DNA from: Deltaproteobacteria bacterium
Lineage (GTDB): Bacteria > Desulfobacterota > BSN033 > UBA1163
NCBI GenBank assembly: GCA_016875155.1
Contig: VGSD01000194.1
Span: 1-5,925 of the forward strand
DNA: 5,925 bases
Reading direction: 5' to 3'
Both the position numbers and the translations under genes were made by a program. Each line of letters opens with the position of its first letter. Position 1 is the stretch's first letter. Below the pieces are notes generated by a model. That model was given only the letters and a program-made list of their open reading frames with translations, was not told the origin of the DNA and ran no database searches. Positions 1-5,833 of this stretch are shown one piece after another.

Positions 1-2725
1 CAGAATAACCGATCAGCGAGCGGAGCCGGTGAAGTGTCGTCTGGAAAGATTGATATGCCAGATCGCCGGTCGCCTCGGGCCAGAGAATGTCAGCGATATC
101 CTCTGTTCTGATCCCCTTGTCTTTCATGATTATTAATAGTTTCAGGATTGAGAGAGGTTTTTCCTGTGCTTTTCTCGAATATGAAATCGGTTTTCCATCC
201 TTAAAGACTAAAAACTGTCCAAGAGTATAGATCTTCAAAGGCCAGGGCCAGTGCTCCAGTTGTGATGATTCTTCATCCGGAATCAGGTTTTGCTTCCGGA
301 TCATTTCCTGAACATACTCCACCTCAATGCCTGCCTCAAGCGCTCTGGCACATAGCTTTGCCATAATAGAGGGATCGTAGAGATTGACACCCCAAAATCC
401 CATACCTTTCCCAAGAGCAAAGGCCATTTTGAGATGATGTAGTCCCGAAGCTTCTTCCCCTCGATCAAAGGCAAAAAAGCCTTGAATCAGGAGTGAATTG
501 AATTCGAGTAATTTGCTTTTAGTCTCGTAGGAGAGAAGAGAACCCATTTGAAGTTGATCCAAGGCTTCGTCATTTCTGCCAAGCCTGTGCATGGCCAGGG
601 CGCTCATTAAATGGGTTATTGCCGAGATGACATTGTGACCCATCTGCTTACAATACTTTAGAGCCAGATTTATATGGAAAGTGAGTTCAGTGAAATCTCC
701 ACATGCCAGCGCATAACGGGCGCTAGCATGGTGATAGATGGATCTATTTCGAACATCTAAAAAATCATCTGATGCCGGTATGCGGCTCAAAGTGGAGGCC
801 AGTCTATCCAGTAACTGCCGGGCGGTCTCAAAATCGTTTATATTCAGTGAACTCATAATGGCATACCACATAAGAGTCTGGTCCACGAGATGGATACCGT
901 TCGACCGGGACAACTCCATGCCTTCGGATATAGCCTCCATACATTTCTCGTGGGATCCTGTAACCAGGTAATATAAAGAATGTGCCGTTTTTCCCATGAT
1001 TTTGAGGAAAGGTGGGGCATCTCTGGATCTTGTCAATTGGGATAATAGATCAAGGGCAAGGGCCGCCCTCTCAAACTCCCCCATATTTACTCCTTTAACA
1101 AGAAGATAGAACAAAACCCACATTCTGACAGTGATCATCTGAGTGGCCTCAGTAAGTAAGAGTGCCCGATCTGCCCACTTGTGAAATTCGTGATGTGGCA
1201 ACTGTCTGAGCGCCAGTGCTGAAACCATGCTCGAGGCCACCCTTGCTTCGATCTCCTGAGAAGGAAATTCTTTGATTTCGTTCATCAGGTTTTCGAGAAG
1301 ATGAATCCAATGGTCCAGCCGGTAAAGATCATTATGACTGAAGACGATCCCATCGACGATTCCTGACCAGGAAAGTAAAGTTCCCTCCATGTTTCCTGTT
1401 TCGTAAAAAAACTTGAAGGCCTTTTCATAACATTTCTGGCTCTGAGATGGATCGAAGAAGAACCGGCAAGAACCCAGCCAGAAAAGAAGCCACGGGTTAG
1501 TCTCAACCAAATCCTCCGGAAGGGAAGACAGCCATTTTTCAAGAAGTTGATATCTTCCCTGACCCAGGAGAGAAGGTCCATGCTTCATGATGAGTCGAGT
1601 CAGTCCTTCCCAGTTCTTTTGATCCATATAAATTTGGGCCGCCTCTTCCATGAGGTCGGATCCCTCGAGGAGCAGTCCAGCCCTCCGGTTTAGATCCGAT
1701 ATCGCATCAGGACCCAATCGCTCTTTAGCCTGTGAAAGAAGAAAATTCCTGAAAAGGGGATGGTATTGATAGACCGGCACTCCGGAAAAATGTCTCTCGA
1801 TAAAATAATTGTTCCTCATCAGGCCGGAAAGAATGGCCTCCCCATTATTGATTCCAGTAAGTTCCTCTGACATCGCAACGGTCATCCTGGGCAGAAAGGA
1901 GGTCTTCATGAGGAACGCCTGTGTTTCCTCTTTTGTTTTGGAAAAGATGACGCTCCCAAAATAGTCCACAATCTCCTCGGGCATCATCTTTTCAAAGGAT
2001 TCAAACCGGATCCCACTTCTCACGGCATCAGAAATCAGGACAAGACCCGCTGCCCATCCATCCGTCATTTTATAGATCCGTTTAACCGTCTCTTTTGACC
2101 CCATCCTGGGAACCCGTGAGGAAACGATATGCTTAGACTCCTCCAGTGTGAAACGAAGTTCACTCCATCCCAGAAATTCCATCCGGTCATGGGCATGAAG
2201 TTGAGAAAAGACCGAATGAGGATCGCTCCGGCTGATCAGGATGATGTTGATCCCTTTGGGAAGGACCGAGAGGCCAAGGAGGATCACTTCATGCAAAGAA
2301 GAGTCTGAAGCCACACGGTGATAGTTGTCAAAGACAAGGAGAAAAGGGCTCTTTAATCTTCCATAAAGATTCTCAAAAAATCTCTGCGTGAATGTGGGAA
2401 TTCCCAAGAGATATTCGGAAGTTAACAGGGGCAACGGTTTTCGGATGCGAGGAGCTGCCTTTTTTGCGGCCATGCCCATATAACTGAAAAAGGTTGCGAT
2501 ATCCGAATCCCCTTCGTCCAATTGGTACCAGAGACAGGGATGTCTTTGGTTTTCGAGATAGCTCGAAACGAGAGAGGTTTTACCCGAGCCGGCTGGCCCG
2601 GACAACCAGAGGATGGGGCGATGATCGAAAGTCTGGTCTAATATTCGGAAAAGTCTCTTCCGGGGCAGGATGCCTTCTGCATGGGGCCGGGTAATCTTCG
2701 CTAAGGGGGTGGTTTCTCTTCTCAT
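1..2725 (-). CDS. MalT-like STAND ATPase transcriptional regulator with C-terminal winged helix (partial, 3' end outside window)
   Basis: This is a signal-responsive, cytoplasmic, ATP-dependent transcription activator of the MalT/STAND class. I read all 908 visible codons and found no stop or frameshift; the C-terminus is cut by the window edge. The N-terminus carries the family lead-in ITRPHAEGILPRKRLF (residues 11-26). It is followed by Walker A GPAGSGKT (43-50), Walker B LLVFDN with D133, an arginine-bearing LISRSDP (R166) resembling a sensor-1 segment, and TDGWAAGL (221-228), the hallmark of MalT-type NTPases. QYHPLFRNFL (320-329) begins the helical arm, and LP at 402-403 plus the NPWLLFWLG stretch (410-418) are typical of MalT-like superhelical repeats, which run to about residue 820. 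From residue 829 (PLKIYTLGQFLV) a winged helix of the OmpR/SARP-BTAD type begins, with LWPEATGD (881-888) and TTLHRLR (896-902), rather than the LuxR helix-turn-helix of true MalT. A BTAD domain probably follows outside the window. The ligand and target genes are unknown. The ATG at 2725 is chosen because family proteins start just before this lead-in; no good ribosome-binding site precedes it, and GTG 2752 and TTG 2767 are in-frame alternatives. Confidence 0.93.
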   Translation of the reverse strand, partial: MRRETTPLAKITRPHAEGILPRKRLFRILDQTFDHRPILWLSGPAGSGKTSLVSSYLENQRHPCLWYQLDEGDSDIATFFSYMGMAAKKAAPRIRKPLPLLTSEYLLGIPTFTQRFFENLYGRLKSPFLLVFDNYHRVASDSSLHEVILLGLSVLPKGINIILISRSDPHSVFSQLHAHDRMEFLGWSELRFTLEESKHIVSSRVPRMGSKETVKRIYKMTDGWAAGLVLISDAVRSGIRFESFEKMMPEEIVDYFGSVIFSKTKEETQAFLMKTSFLPRMTVAMSEELTGINNGEAILSGLMRNNYFIERHFSGVPVYQYHPLFRNFLLSQAKERLGPDAISDLNRRAGLLLEGSDLMEEAAQIYMDQKNWEGLTRLIMKHGPSLLGQGRYQLLEKWLSSLPEDLVETNPWLLFWLGSCRFFFDPSQSQKCYEKAFKFFYETGNMEGTLLSWSGIVDGIVFSHNDLYRLDHWIHLLENLMNEIKEFPSQEIEARVASSMVSALALRQLPHHEFHKWADRALLLTEATQMITVRMWVLFYLLVKGVNMGEFERAALALDLLSQLTRSRDAPPFLKIMGKTAHSLYYLVTGSHEKCMEAISEGMELSRSNGIHLVDQTLMWYAIMSSLNINDFETARQLLDRLASTLSRIPASDDFLDVRNRSIYHHASARYALACGDFTELTFHINLALKYCKQMGHNVISAITHLMSALAMHRLGRNDEALDQLQMGSLLSYETKSKLLEFNSLLIQGFFAFDRGEEASGLHHLKMAFALGKGMGFWGVNLYDPSIMAKLCARALEAGIEVEYVQEMIRKQNLIPDEESSQLEHWPWPLKIYTLGQFLVFKDGKPISYSRKAQEKPLSILKLLIIMKDKGIRTEDIADILWPEATGDLAYQSFQTTLHRLRSLIGYS

Positions 2726-2781
2726 TCGAACATGTACAGGGCCGGGGGTCACATCTTCAAATGTCAATAATTCTTTAAAGA

Positions 2782-3141
2782 TCAGCTCACTGGGAAGGGT
2801 TTTTCTTGCTTTTGAACAATTTTTTCAAGGACAGCTATTACCGAAGGCAGATCATCAGTAATTGTATCCCAAACTCTGTCAAGGTCGATATCAAAATAGA
2901 CGTGAATAAGACGGTTTCTCATTCCAATGACGTCCAACCAAGGTACCTCTGGAGAGCCCTCCCTGGATTCTTTAGTTACCTTTGAGGCTGCTTCTCCCAT
3001 AATTTCTATAGATTTAACAAGAGAAAGTACCAGCATCCGGTTCGTGTCCAAATCACTTCGCTTTCTGCCCTTGACAAAAGATATTGCTTCTCTGGCAGCG
3101 TCCAGCATATGATGGATGCGTATCAGGTCATCCTTTCGCAT
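2782..3141 (-). CDS. hepT: HepT-like HEPN-domain RNase toxin (DUF86)
   Basis: Toxin of an MntA/HepT (MNT-HEPN) type VII toxin-antitoxin module, 119 residues from the chosen start. HEPN toxins of this family are small all-helical dimeric RNases. The opening (MRKDDLIRIHHMLDAAREAI) and the SIEIMGEAASKV helix (44-55) are typical of DUF86 proteins. The catalytic R-x4-H motif is intact as RNRLIH (R75, H80) and is followed by Y82, the x-Y position that MntA AMPylates in the characterised Shewanella pair. I chose ATG 3141 over the upstream in-frame ATG 3162 because an AGAGG ribosome-binding site sits 6 bases before it and the shorter form matches usual family N-termini. This start overlaps the end of mntA by 14 bases, which suggests translational coupling. 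The STAND regulator begins 56 bases downstream. RNase activity is family knowledge, not shown here. Confidence 0.9.
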   Translation of the reverse strand: MRKDDLIRIHHMLDAAREAISFVKGRKRSDLDTNRMLVLSLVKSIEIMGEAASKVTKESREGSPEVPWLDVIGMRNRLIHVYFDIDLDRVWDTITDDLPSVIAVLEKIVQKQEKPFPVS

Positions 3142-3436
3142 ATTGAACCTCTGCCGAATCAACTACTTCTTGCCTGAAATAGCGACTCAGTTCTGCCGGG
3201 GTTCTTAAATCTACCTTATGGTTTAAAATTTCTGAAAGTTCCCTTTCCATACTTGATAGCTTCAGGAATCCCACTTTCTGCCCAGGTTCAAATTCAACAA
3301 GTATGTCCAGATCACTGTCAGAGCCAAAGTCTTTCCTGAGAAAAGAACCAAAGAAAGACAACTTTTGGATACGGTGGTTCTTGCAAAACTCGTCTATCTT
3401 CTTCTTAGGAACCTCAAATTGCGCTCTTTTTACCAT
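3128..3436 (-). CDS. mntA: MntA-type minimal nucleotidyltransferase antitoxin
   Basis: Antitoxin partner of the HepT gene that overlaps its 3' end; 102 residues, a normal length. The nucleotidyltransferase signature G-S-x10-D-x-D is complete: G30, S31, D42 and D44 in FFGSF...SDLDILVEF. The third carboxylate is D76 in KVDLRTP. In characterised pairs this enzyme transfers AMP residues from ATP to a tyrosine beside the HepT R-x4-H motif, switching the RNase off; with both motif sets intact, this pair should be capable of that chemistry. The ATG at 3436 is preceded by AGAGAGG (3444-3450) at 7-base spacing, so the start is well supported. Antitoxin-first order is common for these modules. As a first gene after a 157-base gap, it probably has its own promoter. 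Related MNT proteins outside toxin-antitoxin pairs exist, but the adjacent HEPN partner makes this assignment firm. Confidence 0.9.
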   Translation of the reverse strand: MVKRAQFEVPKKKIDEFCKNHRIQKLSFFGSFLRKDFGSDSDLDILVEFEPGQKVGFLKLSSMERELSEILNHKVDLRTPAELSRYFRQEVVDSAEVQYAKG

Positions 3437-3443
3437 TGCTTAA

Positions 3444-3450
3444 CCTCTCT
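3444..3450 (-). promoter_or_regulatory. Ribosome-binding site of mntA
   Basis: AGAGAGG on the minus strand lies 7 bases before the ATG at 3436. It is the strongest Shine-Dalgarno match at any start in the window, and it fixes the mntA start. Confidence 0.7.
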
Positions 3451-3455
3451 GGCAC

Positions 3456-3479
3456 AATAATTCTGACATTCTAATTATT
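3456..3479 (-). promoter_or_regulatory. Operator-like inverted repeat before mntA
   Basis: Perfect 7-base arms AATAATT and AATTATT are separated by 10 bases. The repeat overlaps the candidate -10 box and lies just upstream of the mntA ribosome-binding site, where a repressor would act. The arms contain only A and T in an AT-rich gap, so a chance match is possible. No binding protein is implied by the sequence itself. Confidence 0.3.
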
Positions 3480-3502
3480 AACAAAAACATACTTAAATAC
3501 AA
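3474..3502 (-). promoter_or_regulatory. Candidate sigma-70 promoter for mntA-hepT
   Basis: Minus-strand TTGTAT (3497-3502) is spaced 17 bases from AATAAT (3474-3479). The -10 matches 5 of 6 consensus bases, but the -35 matches only its TTG. A second -10-like TAGAAT lies at 3468-3473. Position is right for the mntA transcript: about 40 bases before the start, inside an AT-rich gap. The match is weak and rests on spacing and context. Confidence 0.3.
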
Positions 3503-3568
3503 GGATATTTTTAGAAATGGTCACTTCTTTTCTTCTTTACCCTGGCATTCCTTGATCATTCAGAATGG

Positions 3569-3589
3569 AAGGTCATGGTATCAGACCTT
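3569..3589 (-). terminator. Weak hairpin just after the membrane-protein gene
   Basis: Inverted repeat AAGGTC / GACCTT with a 9-base loop starts 4 bases after the stop codon at 3594. No T-run follows on the minus strand, so it is not a classical intrinsic terminator. It could be a 3'-end stabilising hairpin or chance. A second small palindrome (CATTC-A-GAATG, 3557-3567) lies immediately downstream. Confidence 0.2.
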
Positions 3590-3593
3590 GAAT

Positions 3594-4184
3594 TTATTTG
3601 ATGGGGGTTGAGAGCATCTCCATGGGTGATGGGGGTTGTTCAGCCGCTCTGAAAAAGATGGTCGCAAGGACTACATCTGACACGGCTCCGATAATAACCC
3701 CCACCGGAGCTAAAAAGACGGTGATCAAGCAAATGCCACTTGCGATGGTCGTGTAGCAGAATGGTTTTAGAAGCCCGTAGAGATTGCCGGGGAACTGCAG
3801 AAGCCTTATTCCAAACATCATTGCGAGGATACCGAAAATAATCAACGAAACGATCGATAAAATATTCATGAGCGATTCGAAGCCTTGACTTCCCAGAGCT
3901 AAAAGGCTGAAAACTGCCAGAACCAGGTTTCCCCAGATCAGCAAAGAAATATAGATATCCACCTGATGGAATTTAAACCGGTAGTTCAACAATTTCCTCA
4001 GGGCTATGATAACATATAAAAATAATCCCAGACTGACCAAGGTCAAGATGGCTTGAGAGAGCTTTGCTCCTGTGCCGCCCATCTCATCCAAGAGCCACGA
4101 CATCACAATCGATGGAATTGCAAAAACGGCACTTGTCATAGAAAGCCAACCGGCAAGTGTCAGTTGCCCTTTAGTCATCGTCAT
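3594..4184 (-). CDS. Uncharacterised polytopic integral membrane protein
   Basis: I do not recognise the family. The 196-residue protein is strongly hydrophobic, with about six membrane-spanning stretches: roughly residues 8-32, 43-62, 76-98, 105-128, 141-160 and 159-180, the last two nearly continuous. Short polar or charged loops separate them, such as LRKLLNYRFKFHQ (62-74), and a Pro-rich polar tail (183-196) ends the protein. There is no signal-peptide cleavage site, metal-binding motif or transporter signature that I can name. The start codon overlaps the stop of the upstream CoA-binding gene as ATGA, so the two are very likely cotranscribed and translationally coupled. GAGGG lies 4 bases before the first ATG and 10 before the third codon (also ATG), so translation may begin at codon 3. 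The reading frame is supported by the continuous hydrophobic pattern and by the operon overlap. A role alongside the synthetase-like protein is inference from linkage only. Confidence 0.8.
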   Translation of the reverse strand: MTMTKGQLTLAGWLSMTSAVFAIPSIVMSWLLDEMGGTGAKLSQAILTLVSLGLFLYVIIALRKLLNYRFKFHQVDIYISLLIWGNLVLAVFSLLALGSQGFESLMNILSIVSLIIFGILAMMFGIRLLQFPGNLYGLLKPFCYTTIASGICLITVFLAPVGVIIGAVSDVVLATIFFRAAEQPPSPMEMLSTPIK

Positions 4185-5614
4185 CGGTCCCTCTTTTTTA
4201 TTTGGTTTAACCGTTTATAATAACGATACAGGTGCATGAGGGCGCGTGCAGCCCTCTTCACCGAAGGGTAGGCGGGAATGCCTCCTTTGCCGAATTCCTG
4301 CCGCAAGCTCGCACCCTGTGCTGCCAGGTCAGGATCGCCGCCCTCAGAGTCCACCACAAAGACAATAGGCTTCTGATAGTTTCTCTTCTTTACCTGTTCG
4401 ATGATTGCTGGGATAGCATTAGGCTGGCTGTACATGTGGAAAGCCTTTCTTGCAATCATCCGACTCACAATAATCATTCCCATAGCCGGCTCGGCGCAAG
4501 CAAGATCCAATATAGTTCCGAGGTAATCAGGATCCATAAAAGTCTGCCAGTCATCCAGGGGATTCCCCGCAATAGAGCCTGCAATGGGCACGGTCTCGCG
4601 AAGTTTTTTCATTGTGGCAGATGAAGGGGATGGGACATCAAGGCCCTCGTGGATGCATGTGTCGCTGTTCACCACGCTGGAGCCCCCGCCGCCGCCGATC
4701 AAAAAGACTCCTGGGTTGCTTGGTGGGGACAAAAGTGCGAATGCAAGAACTGCATCCATCCACTCATCAAGCGAATTGACCTGGATCACGCCTGCCTGCC
4801 GAAAAGCAGCCTCCCATATTACCTGCTCACCCGCCAATCCGCCGGTATGAGAGCTTGCTGTGCGCGCTCCCACCTCGGTCTTCCCACCTTTCCAGATAAT
4901 GATGGGCTTGCTCTTGCCTATCTCTTGAGTCAGGTCAAAGAACCTTCTTCCGTCCCTCATATTCTCAATGTAGAGAGCAATAACCCGTATACCTTCATCC
5001 TGACCCATGAACTCGAGGAAGTCGAGAGTATCGAGAACGGTTCCATTGCCAACGCTTACTGCTTTGTCGGTTCCGATGCCGAGGAAATAGGCATATTCAG
5101 TCAGGCGCTGCGTAATGGACCCGCTCTGCGAAATGACACCCAAAGGACCAGGTGCACCGGGTATGGCTCCCCACGAAGTAAGGCCTGAAGCAGGGCAGTA
5201 TGGGCCCATGCAGTTCGGTCCGATGATGAGAAGTCCTTTCTCCCTTGCGATCAAACCAATCTGTTCCTCAAGTTGCCTTCCTTGTTCTGTTCCGATTTCA
5301 CTGAACCCGGAGGTGAGGATATGAATATAGTGTAGGCCGATCCGGCCGCATTCTTCCAAAACAGCTGGCACATGTGCTGCAGGGACGCAAACTATTGCAA
5401 GATCGGGCACCAGAGGTAGGGAAGAGAGATTTGGATAGACTGGAAGCCCTCTAATTTCGGTTGCCTTGGGGTTGATGCAATAGAGCGTACCAGGGAAGTT
5501 GCTCTCCTGGAATTTCTGTAAAAAACTCAAGCCTCCAAAGCTTGACTCCGATCGCGTCACGCCGACAATGGCGATATGGTTCGGGTTAAAAAAAGGAACC
5601 AAATCATTTCTCAT
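4181..5614 (-). CDS. ADP-forming acetyl/acyl-CoA synthetase alpha-subunit-like CoA-binding protein
   Basis: This cytoplasmic protein belongs to the NDP-forming acyl-CoA synthetase superfamily, which interconverts acyl-CoA + ADP + phosphate with acid + CoA + ATP. Its 477 residues match a stand-alone alpha subunit. An N-terminal CoA-binding Rossmann domain (about 8-135) has IAIVGVTRSESSFGG (14-28), where most relatives have GAS, and ends in GPNCMG (132-137). The succinyl-CoA-synthetase-like ligase domains follow, with LGVISQSGSI (158-167), LYIEN carrying E217, and SSHTGGLAGE (254-263) carrying the expected phosphohistidine H256. A Gly-rich IGGGGGSS (306-313) and GNPLD (350-354) are also conserved. 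H256 and E217 correspond to the catalytic pair of archaeal ADP-forming acetyl-CoA synthetase, so the alpha half looks competent. The ATP-grasp beta subunit is neither fused nor adjacent here. It could be encoded elsewhere, or the protein may have another CoA-related role. The ATG at 5614 is the only good start, because an in-frame TAG lies 12 bases upstream; its ribosome-binding site is weak. The acid substrate cannot be read from the sequence. Confidence 0.9.
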   Translation of the reverse strand: MRNDLVPFFNPNHIAIVGVTRSESSFGGLSFLQKFQESNFPGTLYCINPKATEIRGLPVYPNLSSLPLVPDLAIVCVPAAHVPAVLEECGRIGLHYIHILTSGFSEIGTEQGRQLEEQIGLIAREKGLLIIGPNCMGPYCPASGLTSWGAIPGAPGPLGVISQSGSITQRLTEYAYFLGIGTDKAVSVGNGTVLDTLDFLEFMGQDEGIRVIALYIENMRDGRRFFDLTQEIGKSKPIIIWKGGKTEVGARTASSHTGGLAGEQVIWEAAFRQAGVIQVNSLDEWMDAVLAFALLSPPSNPGVFLIGGGGGSSVVNSDTCIHEGLDVPSPSSATMKKLRETVPIAGSIAGNPLDDWQTFMDPDYLGTILDLACAEPAMGMIIVSRMIARKAFHMYSQPNAIPAIIEQVKKRNYQKPIVFVVDSEGGDPDLAAQGASLRQEFGKGGIPAYPSVKRAARALMHLYRYYKRLNQIKKRDR

Positions 5615-5659
5615 GGGTGCAATAACCTATTCTTTCTGGAAGGGGTAAGGAGGGACGTA

Positions 5660-5674
5660 GTTGAATTCTCCAAC
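5660..5674. repeat. Short imperfect palindrome around GAATTC
   Basis: GTTG and CAAC arms flank a 7-base centre that contains most of the palindrome GAATTC. It sits about 50 bases before the synthetase start, where an operator could lie. The short arms and common motif make chance quite possible. Confidence 0.15.
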
Positions 5675-5688
5675 TTATTTTTCTATCT

Positions 5689-5717
5689 GGAAAATTGATA
5701 TACCCAGTGAATTTTCC
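5689..5717. repeat. Inverted repeat, 8-base arms
   Basis: GGAAAATT and AATTTTCC are perfect arms with a 13-base loop. The last two bases (CC, 5716-5717) are also the first two of the next inverted repeat, so the two hairpins cannot both form fully on one strand. Confidence 0.45.
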
Positions 5718-5732
5718 TAATTAGCAATTAGG
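5716..5732. repeat. Inverted repeat, 7-base arms, 3-base loop
   Basis: CCTAATT and AATTAGG are perfect arms around AGC. Such a tight hairpin would form readily in RNA. It is sandwiched between two other inverted repeats. Confidence 0.45.
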
Positions 5733-5736
5733 TTAA

Positions 5737-5755
5737 CCCCCGGCTCTGCCAGGGG
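5737..5755. repeat. GC-rich hairpin (possible REP-like element or terminator stem)
   Basis: CCCC-C-GGC pairs with GCC-A-GGGG around a TCT loop: 7 pairs with one C/A mismatch. It stands out as a GC-rich block in AT-rich surroundings. Neither strand has a clear T-run right after it, so it looks more like a dispersed palindrome than a classical terminator. Confidence 0.4.
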
Positions 5756-5812
5756 ATTTGCAGCGTTTGACATTTTTAAGAATATGCATTTCTCTTATAA
5801 AATCCCTCCCCA

Positions 5813-5833
5813 CCTCCCTTTTCCAAAGAGGGG
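5813..5833. repeat. Pyrimidine/purine hairpin resembling a dispersed intergenic repeat
   Basis: CCTCCCTTT pairs with AAAGAGGGG, with one C/A mismatch and one G/T wobble, around a 3-base loop. It is embedded in a C-rich tract (5802-5820) that gives frames of the LFGKGRWGG kind on the minus strand. Such tracts with a CTTT/AAAG core are familiar as dispersed repeats in many bacterial intergenic regions; that identification is from memory. It lies 25 bases past the TAA at 5859 and could end an upstream minus-strand transcript. Confidence 0.35.

Noticed and set aside
738..971. 77-codon plus-strand open frame
   Set aside because: It is antisense inside the helical arm of the STAND regulator, whose minus-strand frame is continuous here; the peptide has no family features.
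1285..1581. 98-codon minus-strand open frame
   Set aside because: It is an out-of-frame shadow within the STAND gene, which reads through with typical MalT-like motifs in the other frame.
2726..2781. TTGACA at 2763-2768 (minus strand) as a separate promoter for the STAND gene
   Set aside because: No acceptable -10 box lies 16-18 bases downstream; the sequence there is GC-rich.
2494..2861. Two plus-strand frames (2494-2694 and 2670-2861)
   Set aside because: They are antisense to the Walker A region of the STAND gene and to the hepT 3' end, with no supporting motifs.
2927..3112. 61-codon plus-strand frame
   Set aside because: It is antisense to hepT, whose catalytic motif is clear on the other strand.
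4649..5188. 179-codon plus-strand open frame, with neighbours at 4232-4624, 4584-4850 and 5115-5324
   Set aside because: They lie wholly antisense to the well-supported synthetase alpha gene, have no recognisable domains, and overlap one another in different frames.
5767..5801. Plus-strand TTGACA followed by TATAAA as a promoter
   Set aside because: The two boxes are separated by 23 bases, too far for a standard sigma-70 promoter, and no supported plus-strand gene follows.
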